Shown here: in pieces, positions 21,616 to 30,467 of the stretch
Layout: every line of letters begins with the position of its first letter
Position numbering within the stretch: position 1 is the stretch's first letter
Origin: Psychrobacter sp. 4Dc
GTDB lineage: Bacteria > Pseudomonadota > Gammaproteobacteria > Pseudomonadales > Moraxellaceae
Reading direction: 5' to 3'
DNA length: 64,000 nt
Assembly (NCBI RefSeq): GCF_002836715.1
Contig: NZ_PJAT01000085.1
Span: 1-64,000, forward strand
Translations under genes and position numbers: made by a program
The notes under the pieces: generated by a model
What the model saw: only the letters and a program-made list of their open reading frames with translations
Database searches by the model: none
What the model was told of the DNA's origin: nothing

Positions 21616-22914
21616 TTAAACAGTTTGTAGCTGCCATTGGCTGTCATCAGCCATGCTCAAACGATGCGTAACATCATCTGGACTGTCCTGTGCATCTAAC
21701 GGCATAGTGACGCGATAGCCTTGCTGACGTAGACTTTCTACTTGTTGCAGTAGCGTCTGCATCTCATCTGTATTTGCATTAGACAAAGCGGCAAAATCAA
21801 CCAAGACAACGGTTGGCGCATCTAACTGTGTATGAGCCAGCAATCGGCTGACATCCATACTAAACCCCGTAGCCGCACGTAACGCTTGCGTCTGACTTTG
21901 CATACCATCAAAACGACCACCACGTACGAGTGGCTGCGTTTCACTATTGATATAACCATTGAAGACGATGCCAGTGTGATAGTGGTAACCTGATAGCTCA
22001 GTCACATCAATACTCACTGGGCACTGCCATTGGTCTTGTAGATAGTTTTTCAGACGCTGTAGCTCATCAATTGCCGTTGCGATTTGGCTGTCTTGTTGTG
22101 CTGCATCTGATAATTTGGCTAATAGGTTTGCAATATCATGACCAAAGCGTGCCAACACATAAAAATCATCCCCCATTGGCAAAGCACGGCAAACACGCTT
22201 GAGCTCTGGTAGATTTTTATTGGCATATAAGTACATCAATTGCTCAGTATCATTGTCTGATAACTCAGCCAACTCAGCCAAACGTTTGAATATCGCTACG
22301 TGACCCAAATCGATATGGAGCGCTGCACTCATATTGAGTTTATTCACCATCGTAAACAGCACATCTATCAGCTCAATATCTGCCGCTAGTGACGCACAGC
22401 CAAATATCTCAGCACCCAACTGTAGCGGCGTACGTGAACCAAACAGACCTGATGGCAAGGTATGAATCACATCGCCCACATAGCAATAACGCGCAATACC
22501 CGTACCGCCATGATGCGCATCTATACGCAAAATCTGCGGGGTAATGTCAGCGCGTACGCCCATTAAGCGACCAGTCAACTGATCGATAATCTTAAAGGTT
22601 TGGCGTTTTAGATCTTCTGATGCATCACTTAGCAAAGACTCAGTAAACTCGATCATCGGTGGACAAACCAGCTGATAACCATGAGTAATAAGCTGCTCGA
22701 TTAACTGATGTCTAAGCACTTCTTGCTTATGCGCATCTTCAAACAGGACATCAACCACCCCATCAGGCAATAGCCAACTATTGGCAACATCACTGCCAAA
22801 GTTACTCAAATATGGCATGCGATTGGGTGCAGCATTATTTTCAGCAGGCTGAGACACTGTTTCGTTGGTAGAATTTGGCTGGGCAGGTTTTGCAGAATCA
22901 GAACTAACAGACAC
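21616..22914 (-). CDS. hisZ: ATP phosphoribosyltransferase regulatory subunit HisZ
   Basis: HisRS-like, non-charging protein that partners short-form HisG in the first step of histidine synthesis. The 432 residues begin with a disordered Ser/Asn-rich leader (about 1-33). The class II synthetase fold follows, with LLPDGVVDVLFEDAHKQEVLRHQL, VRADITPQILRIDAHH and RGGRFDGM. The tRNA-charging and anticodon regions of true HisRS are lacking. The start codon is GTG, supported by AAGGA six bases upstream. It is distinct from hisS at 12220. Confidence 0.93.
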   Translation of the reverse strand: MSVSSDSAKPAQPNSTNETVSQPAENNAAPNRMPYLSNFGSDVANSWLLPDGVVDVLFEDAHKQEVLRHQLIEQLITHGYQLVCPPMIEFTESLLSDASEDLKRQTFKIIDQLTGRLMGVRADITPQILRIDAHHGGTGIARYCYVGDVIHTLPSGLFGSRTPLQLGAEIFGCASLAADIELIDVLFTMVNKLNMSAALHIDLGHVAIFKRLAELAELSDNDTEQLMYLYANKNLPELKRVCRALPMGDDFYVLARFGHDIANLLAKLSDAAQQDSQIATAIDELQRLKNYLQDQWQCPVSIDVTELSGYHYHTGIVFNGYINSETQPLVRGGRFDGMQSQTQALRAATGFSMDVSRLLAHTQLDAPTVVLVDFAALSNANTDEMQTLLQQVESLRQQGYRVTMPLDAQDSPDDVTHRLSMADDSQWQLQTV

Positions 22915-23402
22915 AATAAATCCTTGTTTGGCGTATCGCTTACCAAAAACGCGGTACTGATGCGGTACTTAAAGGGTGATTTGCCGGGTATTGACGCTGT
23001 GTGTGTTTATTTTTAACGCGCAACATCATTGACCCAATTATTTATAAACAAACCAGGTAACCGCAAAAGGGTGAATAATAAGTATAATTTAGAATGATAA
23101 GACGAGTATCTTTATGCGCTAAAAAATTGCGACAAATAATCAAGGCACTTTATGCTTTAGTTTAGCATAGCACTCAAGGTTCGCCTAGTGACAATTAGCC
23201 ACAATCACTATCTAATTACAGTTCAATTGCCGCTTATTAGCTTAGCAGGTGTGACAGTCATCATTGATGTATTTGGCTTAATATTGGGCGAATAGCCGAG
23301 AGGTTTATTTTTTGTTAACCATAAGATAATGAGCGTGATTACGGCAGCGTCTTCGGCACAGACTCATGATACACTAACACATATTTTTATCTCGGAAGCC
23401 TT
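22915..23402. other. Divergent intergenic region, hisZ / DUF2237 gene
   Basis: 488 bases carrying promoters in both directions. TATAAT occurs in the plus orientation near 23081, and a small hairpin (TATGCT/AGCATA) at 23151-23169. No reading frame or RNA gene was supported. Confidence 0.4.
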
Positions 23403-23792
23403 ATGTCATCTGATTACCACCCAAACCCTGCCATCAACCAAACCAATGTCTTAGGCACCGCACTTGCCAGCTGTTGTTTCGATCCAATTACTGGCTATTA
23501 TCGCAATGGTTTTTGTCATACTGGCAACCATGATGTCGGTCAACATACCGTCTGCGCCAAGATGACCAGCGAGTTTTTAAACTTCTCTGCCAGTCGCGGT
23601 AACGACCTAATTACCCCACTACCTGAATACAACTTTCCTGGTCTCAAACCTGGTGACTACTGGTGCATCTGCGCGCTACGTTGGGTTGAAGCATTGGACT
23701 TCGATATTGCACCGCAAATTAAACTAGAAGCGTGTCACGAGAGCCTATTGGCATTGGTAGATATCGATACGCTAAAAAGCTATGCCCTATAG
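23403..23792 (+). CDS. DUF2237 family protein
   Basis: Small cytoplasmic protein of unknown role, 129 residues, which is the family length. The family pattern is clear: LGTALASCCFDPITGYYRNGFC near the start, then HTVCAKMTSEFLNFS, RGNDLITPLPEYNFPGLKPGD and the tryptophan-rich WCICALRW. Conserved Cys at several of these places hint at metal binding or redox, but no function is established that I know of. GGAA precedes the ATG. It stands between divergent hisZ and corA, 85 bases before the latter. Confidence 0.88.
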   Translation: MSSDYHPNPAINQTNVLGTALASCCFDPITGYYRNGFCHTGNHDVGQHTVCAKMTSEFLNFSASRGNDLITPLPEYNFPGLKPGDYWCICALRWVEALDFDIAPQIKLEACHESLLALVDIDTLKSYAL

Positions 23793-23877
23793 ATAATATT
23801 GGCACACGATAAAACCGTAGCAGCTTTCACAGCATATTTGGATTATTGAATTTTTTTATTATATGACAGGAAAGTAT

Positions 23878-25092
23878 ATGGAAAATGATAATAATCAATT
23901 GATTAAAAAAACGGCACATATTGCGCCTGATTCCAATATGAATCATATTTACGCCAATATGAATGACAAGCATCTCTATTTGGACGATGATGATAGTTAT
24001 ATCTATGGTGATGTGGACGCCACTACTGAAGATACTATCGAGACCATGACGGTCTACGATCCTGACTCTGAACGCTATGAAGATATTGATTCATCAAGCG
24101 CAGGTGAAGTGGTCAATTGCTACGCTTACTCACGTAAAACAGGTGAAAACCTTAATAGAGTGGCGCTCAATGATGTGAGTCGTACGCTAGGAAACAACGG
24201 TCAATTTATTTGGCTTGGGCTATATGATCCAAGCTTAGAAACGATGGTCAAAGTAAAAGAAGCCTTTGACCTGCATGAGCTAGCGATTGAAGATGCCTTT
24301 GCTGATCATCAACGTGCTAAGGTCGAAAACTACGATAATGATATGGTCTTTGTGGTGCTACGTACGGCCAAGCTAGAAGACAATGTCATTCGTTATGGTA
24401 CGACTGCAATATTTATGGGTAAAAACTACCTGATTACGATTCGCAATGGCCCGTCAAACTCTTATGCGCCAGTACGTGAACACTGCCATCGTCGCCCTGA
24501 GAAGTTACGCATGGGCCCTATCTTTGTATTGCACGCTATCCTCGATTTTATCGTTGATAACTACATGCCCATCACTGACCGATTGGGTCGCTATTTGCGT
24601 GAGCAGGAGCACAAAGTCTTCACCTATGAGTTTGATAAAGGCACCCTAAAAAACCTTTACGAGCTAAAGTCACAACTGGTACATATGCGCGCCATTATCT
24701 TACCTGTGCAAGACATCTGTAGCTTTTTTATCAATCATAAAAAAAGTGAGATTGTCTCTGGATTTTCTCAAGCCGCTAAGCCGTACTTTCGCGATGTGAA
24801 CGATCACCTGTTGCACTCACTAGATGCTATTAATGGCCTCAATGAAATGCTGAGCGTGGTGATGAATACCTATATGGCGATGGTCAATATGGGTCAGAAT
24901 GAAGTCGTGCGTAAGCTCGCTGCATGGGCGGGTATTCTGGCAGTGCCGACAGCTATCGCTGGTATCTATGGCATGAACTTTGATTTTATGCCTGAGCTAC
25001 ATTGGAAATACTCTTACCTTGTCATCATGACCATTATTATCACCTTATGTAGCTATCTGTACTATAACTTCAAGAGATTGAAATGGTTGTAA
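23878..25092 (+). CDS. corA: CorA-type magnesium/divalent cation channel
   Basis: Pentameric inner-membrane Mg2+ channel. From the ATG preceded by AGGA (7 bases) the protein has 404 residues. It has a long acidic N-terminal extension (about 1-80, with LDDDDS and many Asp/Glu), the CorA cytoplasmic domain (about 90-340), and two C-terminal transmembrane helices (about 345-365 and 378-398). The selectivity motif is YGMNFDFMPEL, which departs from the commonest GMNFxxMPE only by the spacer residues. The acidic leader could sense divalent cations, but this is inference. An in-frame ATG 15 bases upstream lacks spacing to the ribosome site. Confidence 0.93.
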   Translation: MENDNNQLIKKTAHIAPDSNMNHIYANMNDKHLYLDDDDSYIYGDVDATTEDTIETMTVYDPDSERYEDIDSSSAGEVVNCYAYSRKTGENLNRVALNDVSRTLGNNGQFIWLGLYDPSLETMVKVKEAFDLHELAIEDAFADHQRAKVENYDNDMVFVVLRTAKLEDNVIRYGTTAIFMGKNYLITIRNGPSNSYAPVREHCHRRPEKLRMGPIFVLHAILDFIVDNYMPITDRLGRYLREQEHKVFTYEFDKGTLKNLYELKSQLVHMRAIILPVQDICSFFINHKKSEIVSGFSQAAKPYFRDVNDHLLHSLDAINGLNEMLSVVMNTYMAMVNMGQNEVVRKLAAWAGILAVPTAIAGIYGMNFDFMPELHWKYSYLVIMTIIITLCSYLYYNFKRLKWL

Positions 25093-25109
25093 TACCAAAC
25101 GCTAGGCAT

Positions 25110-25143
25110 AAAAAAAGAGCAACCACTGGTCGCTCTTTTTTTA
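25110..25143. terminator. Bidirectional terminator, corA / psiE
   Basis: AAAAAAGAGC and GCTCTTTTTT form the outer stem; ACC/GGT extends it past one mismatch to a 3-base loop. It lies between the convergent corA (stop 25092) and psiE (stop 25173) genes and can serve both. Confidence 0.88.
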
Positions 25144-25172
25144 TGTTGCTATCTTTTTGTAACGCTATCTAA

Positions 25173-25691
25173 TTATTCACGGCGATGCTTAGTATGACTA
25201 TCAGGTGCTTGAGCATTATCAGGCAATAGCGCCTTAACTGTTAGATTTGCATGCTGCTTATCAAGATTATCCTCTGGGCGACCAAATGTTTTGGCCGTCC
25301 AAGTCAGGATTACAATAGAGCCGCTCAGTAGCATGATGGCCACGGAAATTGTCGCAAGCAGCCATAAATGGAAATAGTCTGAAACCGCCTGCACATCAAC
25401 CACCAAATGTCGTGACAATGCTGTTATGGCAATAAATATCAAAAACTGTACTGGCAGTCGGTGGGTTTTAAAGTAAATACCTATCATAGCCAGTAGCTCA
25501 AGGTAAATAAATAACATCAATATGTCTTTTAGATCTGCTGAGCCTTTTTGGACAATATAAATAAACTCTTTACCTGCGGTCCAAACAACAACCACACTGA
25601 TTAGAAATAAAATAACGTAATGACAGACATCGACAAACTCTCTACCAATACCTTGTAGTCGCTCATGAACACCTACGTTTTTTTTAGCCAT
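25173..25691 (-). CDS. psiE: PsiE family membrane protein
   Basis: Inner-membrane protein homologous to the phosphate-starvation-inducible PsiE. Its molecular role is unknown. The 172 residues include four predicted transmembrane helices (about 22-42, 58-75, 82-97 and 107-132) and a hydrophilic tail. The family motifs are present: YVILFLISVVVVWTAGKEF, YLELLAMIGIYFKTHRLPVQF and ITALSRHLVVD. AGGA precedes the ATG. The assignment rests on pattern memory; there is no visible Pho box that I could defend. Confidence 0.85.
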   Translation of the reverse strand: MAKKNVGVHERLQGIGREFVDVCHYVILFLISVVVVWTAGKEFIYIVQKGSADLKDILMLFIYLELLAMIGIYFKTHRLPVQFLIFIAITALSRHLVVDVQAVSDYFHLWLLATISVAIMLLSGSIVILTWTAKTFGRPEDNLDKQHANLTVKALLPDNAQAPDSHTKHRRE

Positions 25692-25790
25692 GTTTAGGTC
25701 CTATCAACTGAAATGTGGTTGATTTAGCCTGAGTTTATGTTACCTCAGGCCCCTTATGTATCGGCAATCAGTATTCGTATGACTATCTTT

Positions 25791-26669
25791 TTAGCCGTTA
25801 TTCAAACCCGCTGATTTTTCAGCAGCATCGACCGTTTGGCGAATAAGCGTGTTGATAGTCATCGGTCCAACGCCGCCTGGTACTGGCGTATAAGCGCTGG
25901 CAATGTTTTCCATGCCTTGCATTTCGATATCACCAACACCGCCATCATCTGTCGGATGGAAACCTGCGTCAATGACAACCGCTCCTGATTTGATCCACTC
26001 CGCTTTAATAAGCTCAGGTACGCCTACGGCACCAACCACGATATCTGCACGCTTGATATGCGCTGCCAAATCTTGAGTTCTTGAATGGCAGATAGTCACT
26101 GTACAGTTGGCATTCAATAGCATCATCGCCATTGGCTTACCTAAGATAGCACTACGTCCTACGACTACGGCTTCTTTACCTGATAGCTCGATATTATAAT
26201 GCTCTAACAAATGCATAATGCCCTGCGGTGTGCATGAGCCATAAGCTGACTGCTGCATCGCCATACGACCAAAACCAAGACAAGTCACGCCATCGACGTC
26301 TTTTGCTAAGTCAATCTGCTCAAAACAAGCACGCTCATCAATATGCTCAGGAACCGGATGCTGTAGCAAAATGCCGTGTACATCTGGATTGCTATTTAAC
26401 TCATCTATTTTTGCCATGAGCTGCTCAGTGGTCGTGGCACTCGGCATCTCAACGCGTATAGAGTCCATGCCAACACGCTTACAGGCGTTGCCTTTCATAC
26501 GAACATAAGTGGCAGAGGCTGGATCGTCACCAACCAATATCGTCGCTAAGCTTGGGGTGCGGCCAGTCTTTTCCTTAATCGTATCTACGCGCGTGCGCAG
26601 ATCCTGTTCTATTTGTTTGGCAAGTGCTTTGCCGTCCAAAACGGTAGCGGATTCTTGGGCAGTAGACAT
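25791..26669 (-). CDS. folD: Methylenetetrahydrofolate dehydrogenase/cyclohydrolase
   Basis: Bifunctional one-carbon enzyme converting methylene-THF to 10-formyl-THF with NADP. The 292 residues start [17 protein letters not shown]. Visible are [14 protein letters not shown], the substrate-binding [13 protein letters not shown] with the catalytic Lys, [35 protein letters not shown] and the closing [23 protein letters not shown] lies 6 bases before the ATG at 26669. A longer in-frame start adds 17 hydrophobic residues with no ribosome site. Confidence 0.97.
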   Translation of the reverse strand: MSTAQESATVLDGKALAKQIEQDLRTRVDTIKEKTGRTPSLATILVGDDPASATYVRMKGNACKRVGMDSIRVEMPSATTTEQLMAKIDELNSNPDVHGILLQHPVPEHIDERACFEQIDLAKDVDGVTCLGFGRMAMQQSAYGSCTPQGIMHLLEHYNIELSGKEAVVVGRSAILGKPMAMMLLNANCTVTICHSRTQDLAAHIKRADIVVGAVGVPELIKAEWIKSGAVVIDAGFHPTDDGGVGDIEMQGMENIASAYTPVPGGVGPMTINTLIRQTVDAAEKSAGLNNG

Positions 26670-26896
26670 AGTAACTCCAATAGAGGGTACGATATAAAAA
26701 AATAAAGACAGCGCGCGCAAATACTTTGCATGCCTGTCCTTTGGTTCGTCAATCTTTGACTAAGAGTAATATTGTACCTGTGTACGCTACAAAATCCTAG
26801 CGTAAGATAAAGCCTGCGCACTGATAAATTTTCATAATAAGTCAATTAAACAGTATTGCTTATTTATGGGTGAATACATCATTAACCAGTAAGGTA

Positions 26897-26924
26897 TTGG
26901 TTTACGTGCTAAATTTGTTAAAAT
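26897..26924 (+). promoter_or_regulatory. Possible sigma70 promoter for rluB
   Basis: TTGGTT and TAAAAT are separated by 16 bases. This lies about 65 bases upstream of the rluB start. The match is plausible but imperfect. Confidence 0.35.
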
Positions 26925-26988
26925 AGCGTAGAATAGTCAATCCAATTTTTTACATTGAGAAATGTAAACCCACCGACTCAAGGATATT

Positions 26989-27918
26989 ATGATGAAAGAT
27001 GAAAAATTACAGAAAGCACTCGCCCGTATGGGACTTGGTTCACGCCGTCAAATGGAAGAAGTTATTAAATCTGGCCGCGTAACGGTTAACAATGGTCCTG
27101 CGACCATCGGTGATCGCGTCTCGCAAGGTGATGAGATTCGCGTTGATGGCCGTCAAATCAAATACACTTCTGAAAACGAGAAGCGTCGCCGTGTTATCGC
27201 TTACTACAAGCCTGAAGGCGAAGTTTGCTCTGCTAAAGATCCAGAAGGTCGCCCAACTGTCTTTGAGCGTTTGCCAAAGCTGACTCATGACCGCTGGGTA
27301 ATGGTTGGACGTTTGGACATCAACTCAACTGGCCTATTGTTATTTACTAATGATGGCGAAATGGCGCATCGCTTGATGCATCCATCTGGTGAAGTCACTC
27401 GTGAATATGCGGTACGTGTATTGGGTGAAGTAACGCCTGATATCGCCCGTGCATTGACCGCTGGCGTCATGCTAGAAGATGGCCTTGCAAAATTTGAAGA
27501 CATCAAAGAAGGCGGCGGCGAAGGCGTCAACAAGTGGTATCACGTCCAGCTAAAAGAAGGCCGTAACCGCGAAGTACGTCGTTTGTTTGAATCACAAGGT
27601 CTAAAAGTTAGTCGTCTACTACGTACACGCTATGGCACGATTGTTCTACCAAAAGAGCTACGTACTGGTCGTTTCTTAGAGCTTGATAAAAAAGAAATCA
27701 ATACGTTGACGGATTTGGTCAGCTTACGCCCACGTTATGGCACGGGTCTACATGGCGCAGCCAAAGAAAAACAAGAACGTATCAGAAACAAGCCGCTTAA
27801 AGCGCGTCGCACTGATACTCGTAGCGATAACCGCAACAGCAGCGCGAAACCTAAAAGTAGCGCTAGCCCTGCCAGCCGCGGTACACGTAACACCCGTAAT
27901 CGCAATGATAAGCGCTAG
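26989..27918 (+). CDS. rluB: 23S rRNA pseudouridine synthase RluB
   Basis: Makes pseudouridine 2605 in 23S rRNA. The 309 residues have an N-terminal S4 RNA-binding domain (about 5-55, with LQKALARMGLGSRRQMEEVI) and the RsuA-type catalytic domain with Asp110 in GRLDINSTGLLLFTNDG. KEGRNREVRRLFESQG follows, and then a basic disordered tail rich in Arg, Lys, Ser and Asn (about 255-309), typical of RluB. Two adjacent ATGs follow AAGGA; the second, at 26992, has the better spacing. Confidence 0.95.
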   Translation: MMKDEKLQKALARMGLGSRRQMEEVIKSGRVTVNNGPATIGDRVSQGDEIRVDGRQIKYTSENEKRRRVIAYYKPEGEVCSAKDPEGRPTVFERLPKLTHDRWVMVGRLDINSTGLLLFTNDGEMAHRLMHPSGEVTREYAVRVLGEVTPDIARALTAGVMLEDGLAKFEDIKEGGGEGVNKWYHVQLKEGRNREVRRLFESQGLKVSRLLRTRYGTIVLPKELRTGRFLELDKKEINTLTDLVSLRPRYGTGLHGAAKEKQERIRNKPLKARRTDTRSDNRNSSAKPKSSASPASRGTRNTRNRNDKR

Positions 27919-27969
27919 TTAAATTGGGTTAACATTATTCTAAGTCTTGAATAGATTTAGAATAAACAT

Positions 27970-28012
27970 AAAAAAGCGGTCAATGATAAATAGTCATTGA
28001 CCGCTTTTTTAT
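27970..28012 (+). terminator. Terminator after rluB
   Basis: Perfect 16-bp stem, AAAAAGCGGTCAATGA paired with TCATTGACCGCTTTTT, with a 7-base loop and a T run. It starts about 50 bases after the rluB stop. It may also stop leftward transcripts, though no gene needs that here. Confidence 0.92.
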
Positions 28013-28072
28013 GTCTTTTTATAGGCGTCACAGTTTACAGAGGTCACAGTCGCTTAGTATAAAAATAGCGGC

Positions 28073-28624
28073 TCAGCTATCGTGACTATTAATATAGTGT
28101 TTCATGACTCGCAGCTCTTTTAGCTGCTCCTCGTCCATTTGTGCCAGTAATCTATCCAAACGCTGTTCGATATTATCTAAAACACTCTGCAATAACTCAC
28201 TAGCCTCTAACCTCTTTTCGCTATTCTCATTAGTGACGTTTATATTTGTTAATTGATAGTGAGTAGCTAGCATCTCGGGTAACCGTGTTTGCAGCATTTT
28301 ACTTAATACAAACTGTGCTTCTGTTATCGCTGGTGTCTTATATTGAGCGTGTAGGGCTGCTTGATAAGCGTGATAGCTGCTTACTTTCTCATCGATATCT
28401 TTTAACTGGCGTAGTTGTTGCTCTGACAAGTTTTTTAAGTGCTGTTTATTTAACTTTAGCTGCTGCAAGCTTAATGTGGCTAATGACAAGGGCGCATCAT
28501 AATCCTGATAAGTGAGCACACCAGGTGAGATACCGACGGCTTTATGAAAAGCCTGCCAGCCTTTTCTACCTAGATAAAAGGTAGTGACGGTCGTTACAAT
28601 ACCGATGCCTATTAAGATACTCAT
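28073..28624 (-). CDS. Membrane-anchored helical protein, paralogue 1 of 3
   Basis: Unrecognised family. The 183 residues have one N-terminal hydrophobic helix (about 2-19, ILIGIGIVTTVTTFYLG) and then a long Leu/Gln/Lys coiled region (about 48-88). The C-terminal helical domain (about 103-180) contains QFVLSKMLQTRLPEM, an N-rich loop, IEQRLDRLLAQM and LRVMKHYINS. The last domain matches in order and spacing the ends of the two proteins encoded next door. The ribosome site (AAAGAG) is modest. It follows paralogue 2 on the same strand, 40 bases apart, so the two are probably co-transcribed. Confidence 0.75.
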   Translation of the reverse strand: MSILIGIGIVTTVTTFYLGRKGWQAFHKAVGISPGVLTYQDYDAPLSLATLSLQQLKLNKQHLKNLSEQQLRQLKDIDEKVSSYHAYQAALHAQYKTPAITEAQFVLSKMLQTRLPEMLATHYQLTNINVTNENSEKRLEASELLQSVLDNIEQRLDRLLAQMDEEQLKELRVMKHYINSHDS

Positions 28625-28664
28625 ATACGCTTGCTCTTTACCCTTTCACCGTTCAACTTTGTAT

Positions 28665-29399
28665 TTACAGCTTAATGTCTTTAGCACTCACATTTTCACC
28701 AGTTGGGCTTTCAATCGCTTGAATATTTACATCACTACTAACACCACTACTAACACCACTACTAACACCACTACTAACATCACTACTAACATCACTACTA
28801 ACATCACTACTGGCATTGCTATCGGGCTTTAGAATATCTGTATTGCTAGCAAGATTGTTAAAACGTTTTTGGAGATAGCGATTGGTTGCAAGTAGTTTTT
28901 GACCGTCTTGATGATATGACGCGTTGAGCAGGTCATCAAACTGTGTGTTAATTGTCTTAAGCACGTCTAACAAGGCTTCTTTACCAGTAACATTAGAATG
29001 TTTAATTTTGGTAGTGTCAGCAAGCGCACTATCCGTCACATCTAAATCATGCAAGCGGCGATAGTCAGCGACGGCTTGCGGCACATGCCTATCCATTAGG
29101 TTTTGAATCATAATATAAGTTTCGTTGACAGTATCTTTATCATCAATTTTGCCATCGTTATTGGTATCGCCATACATGACACGCAGCTTTTCACCCTTTG
29201 TATTAATTTGCTCCAGAGCAGTTTTAACGTCGTCAGGTAGGCTTTTTTCAGGTATATAACCCAGTTGCGGCATCGCCTTATATTCGAGCATTTTGGGTGC
29301 TGTGACTTTTTTAATGCCACGATAACCTAGATATAACCCAGCCGCTGGCAACAGCCCATACAAAACAAACATTACGAACATCGCAGTCATTTGGGTCAT
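28665..29399 (-). CDS. Membrane-anchored helical protein with EF-hand-like loop and 4-residue repeats, paralogue 2 of 3
   Basis: Unrecognised family. The 244 residues have an N-terminal transmembrane helix (about 5-25, MFVMFVLYGLLPAAGLYLG) and a calcium-loop-like segment, GDTNNDGKIDDKD (about 77-89), with the dockerin/EF-hand spacing of acidic and Asn residues. The shared helical domain (about 93-195) has VPQAVADYRRL, INTQFDDLLNAS and LATNRYLQKRF. After it comes a Ser-Ser-(Asp/Gly)-Val tandem repeat (about 201-222). AAGGA lies 7 bases before the ATG. Calcium binding is inference from the loop alone. Confidence 0.75.
   Translation of the reverse strand: MTQMTAMFVMFVLYGLLPAAGLYLGYRGIKKVTAPKMLEYKAMPQLGYIPEKSLPDDVKTALEQINTKGEKLRVMYGDTNNDGKIDDKDTVNETYIMIQNLMDRHVPQAVADYRRLHDLDVTDSALADTTKIKHSNVTGKEALLDVLKTINTQFDDLLNASYHQDGQKLLATNRYLQKRFNNLASNTDILKPDSNASSDVSSDVSSDVSSGVSSGVSSGVSSDVNIQAIESPTGENVSAKDIKL
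28729..28812. repeat. 12-bp tandem repeat, seven units, inside a gene
   Basis: Seven direct copies of ACAYCACTACTA, with Y as T or C. Three central C-type copies are flanked by T-type copies; the last ends in G. On the minus strand each unit encodes Ser-Ser-Asp-Val or Ser-Ser-Gly-Val. Because the unit is 12 bp, copy-number change keeps the frame, so strains may differ in length. Confidence 0.95.
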
Positions 29400-29460
29400 T
29401 ATATTGTCCTTATTACTTATCAGAATGTCGTGGCTGATTTCTTATGATTGTTATTATTAA

Positions 29461-29490
29461 ACAAAAAAATAAGGCTCTATTAAAGCCCTA
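29461..29490 (-). terminator. Probable terminator between paralogues 3 and 2
   Basis: On the minus strand AGGGCT and GAGCCT (one G-T pair) form a short hairpin followed by seven T. It lies about 85 bases past the stop of the 29573 gene. It suggests that paralogue 3 is transcribed separately from paralogues 2 and 1. Confidence 0.55.
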
Positions 29491-29572
29491 TATTGTTATG
29501 CACTGGGTCGATTGTGTTTTTTGATAATACTTAACCTTTGCCAGTGTTCAAAAAAACATCATCAAAGAACAT

Positions 29573-30322
29573 TTAACTTTGCGTACGGCTCTTAACATAG
29601 CGATGGGTTGAGGCAAGGCGGTTCAAAACTGTCTGATGCAATTCATCCAATAATTCGTCCAGCTCGTAGTCAATCTCTAAGAACAAGTCTGTCAGCATAT
29701 CACCGGCTGTCATCTTACCCTGCACCATATTATTTTTGGTGCGATGCGGACTAAAGCGTTGTAGCTGCTCATAATGATGTAATGCTTCAGGGATACTTTC
29801 GGATACTAGCTTGTCGATAACGAACTGACGCTCATTATGTTGCTGCTGTTGCTGTTCGTTCAGCTCACTACTCCACTCACGGTAACGCTTTAGCTTACCG
29901 TTGATACGATCTAATATCGCAACGGCTTCAATAGGCATGGCATTTAGGGTGGCCTCATCAACCACATCAACAAGCTCAGTCATAATCGGACAACGTCCAT
30001 GTTTGAGATACCACAAGGTATCTGGGTCAAAAGGCGGTCTATTGGTTGGGCGCATTTGAGCACGATTACTCAGATATCGATCAGTCAAAGGCGTGGATGA
30101 TTGGCTATCACTCACTTGTGCCAACGCATCACATATACGGTTTACACGTTCAGGCGGAGTTAGTGGAGAACGCTCTTGTACTGCGTGATTGCTATCATTA
30201 TCGGCAGCAGCATCCTGTTCATGATTGACGCTCATCTCCTGAGCATTCTTTGCTGCCAATGTTGGTAGGTCATCTTGAGCTTGCCCAAATGACTGTAGCA
30301 TTCTTGTCAAACTGACTACCAT
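29573..30322 (-). CDS. Hydrophilic helical protein, paralogue 3 of 3
   Basis: Unrecognised family, about 249 residues, with no signal or transmembrane helix. The first 90 residues are Gln/Asp/Asn-rich and probably disordered. The middle holds WYLKHGRCPIMTELVDVVDEATLNAMP and a Gln-rich coil. The C-terminal domain has QFVIDKLVSESIPEALHHYEQL, then MLTDLFLEI, YELDELLDEL and LASTHRYVKSR, matching the other two paralogues. The start is uncertain: the ATG at 30322 has GAGGGG 12 bases upstream, while another ATG 54 bases earlier adds a Cys-rich stretch with no ribosome site. It is divergent from the ArgO-like gene. Confidence 0.7.
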   Translation of the reverse strand: MVVSLTRMLQSFGQAQDDLPTLAAKNAQEMSVNHEQDAAADNDSNHAVQERSPLTPPERVNRICDALAQVSDSQSSTPLTDRYLSNRAQMRPTNRPPFDPDTLWYLKHGRCPIMTELVDVVDEATLNAMPIEAVAILDRINGKLKRYREWSSELNEQQQQQHNERQFVIDKLVSESIPEALHHYEQLQRFSPHRTKNNMVQGKMTAGDMLTDLFLEIDYELDELLDELHQTVLNRLASTHRYVKSRTQS

Positions 30323-30467
30323 GACTTGTTCTGCCCCTCGTCTATTACACTCACATTGTGCGCATATTGCATACATTCATTCAATAGCGTATCTTAGCAG
30401 GTTTTTGCTGGCCTGCCAGTAAGCAAAATGTCACCATTCCTACACTCCAACCGTTAAGCGCCGTATT

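Noticed and set aside
28729-28812. CRISPR-like array
   Set aside because: Units are 12 bp and directly adjacent with no spacers; they encode a 4-residue repeat.
28584-28832. Plus-strand Thr/Asn-repeat frame across the 12-bp repeats
   Set aside because: It is the antisense reading of the tandem repeat, has no ribosome site, and crosses two clear minus-strand genes.
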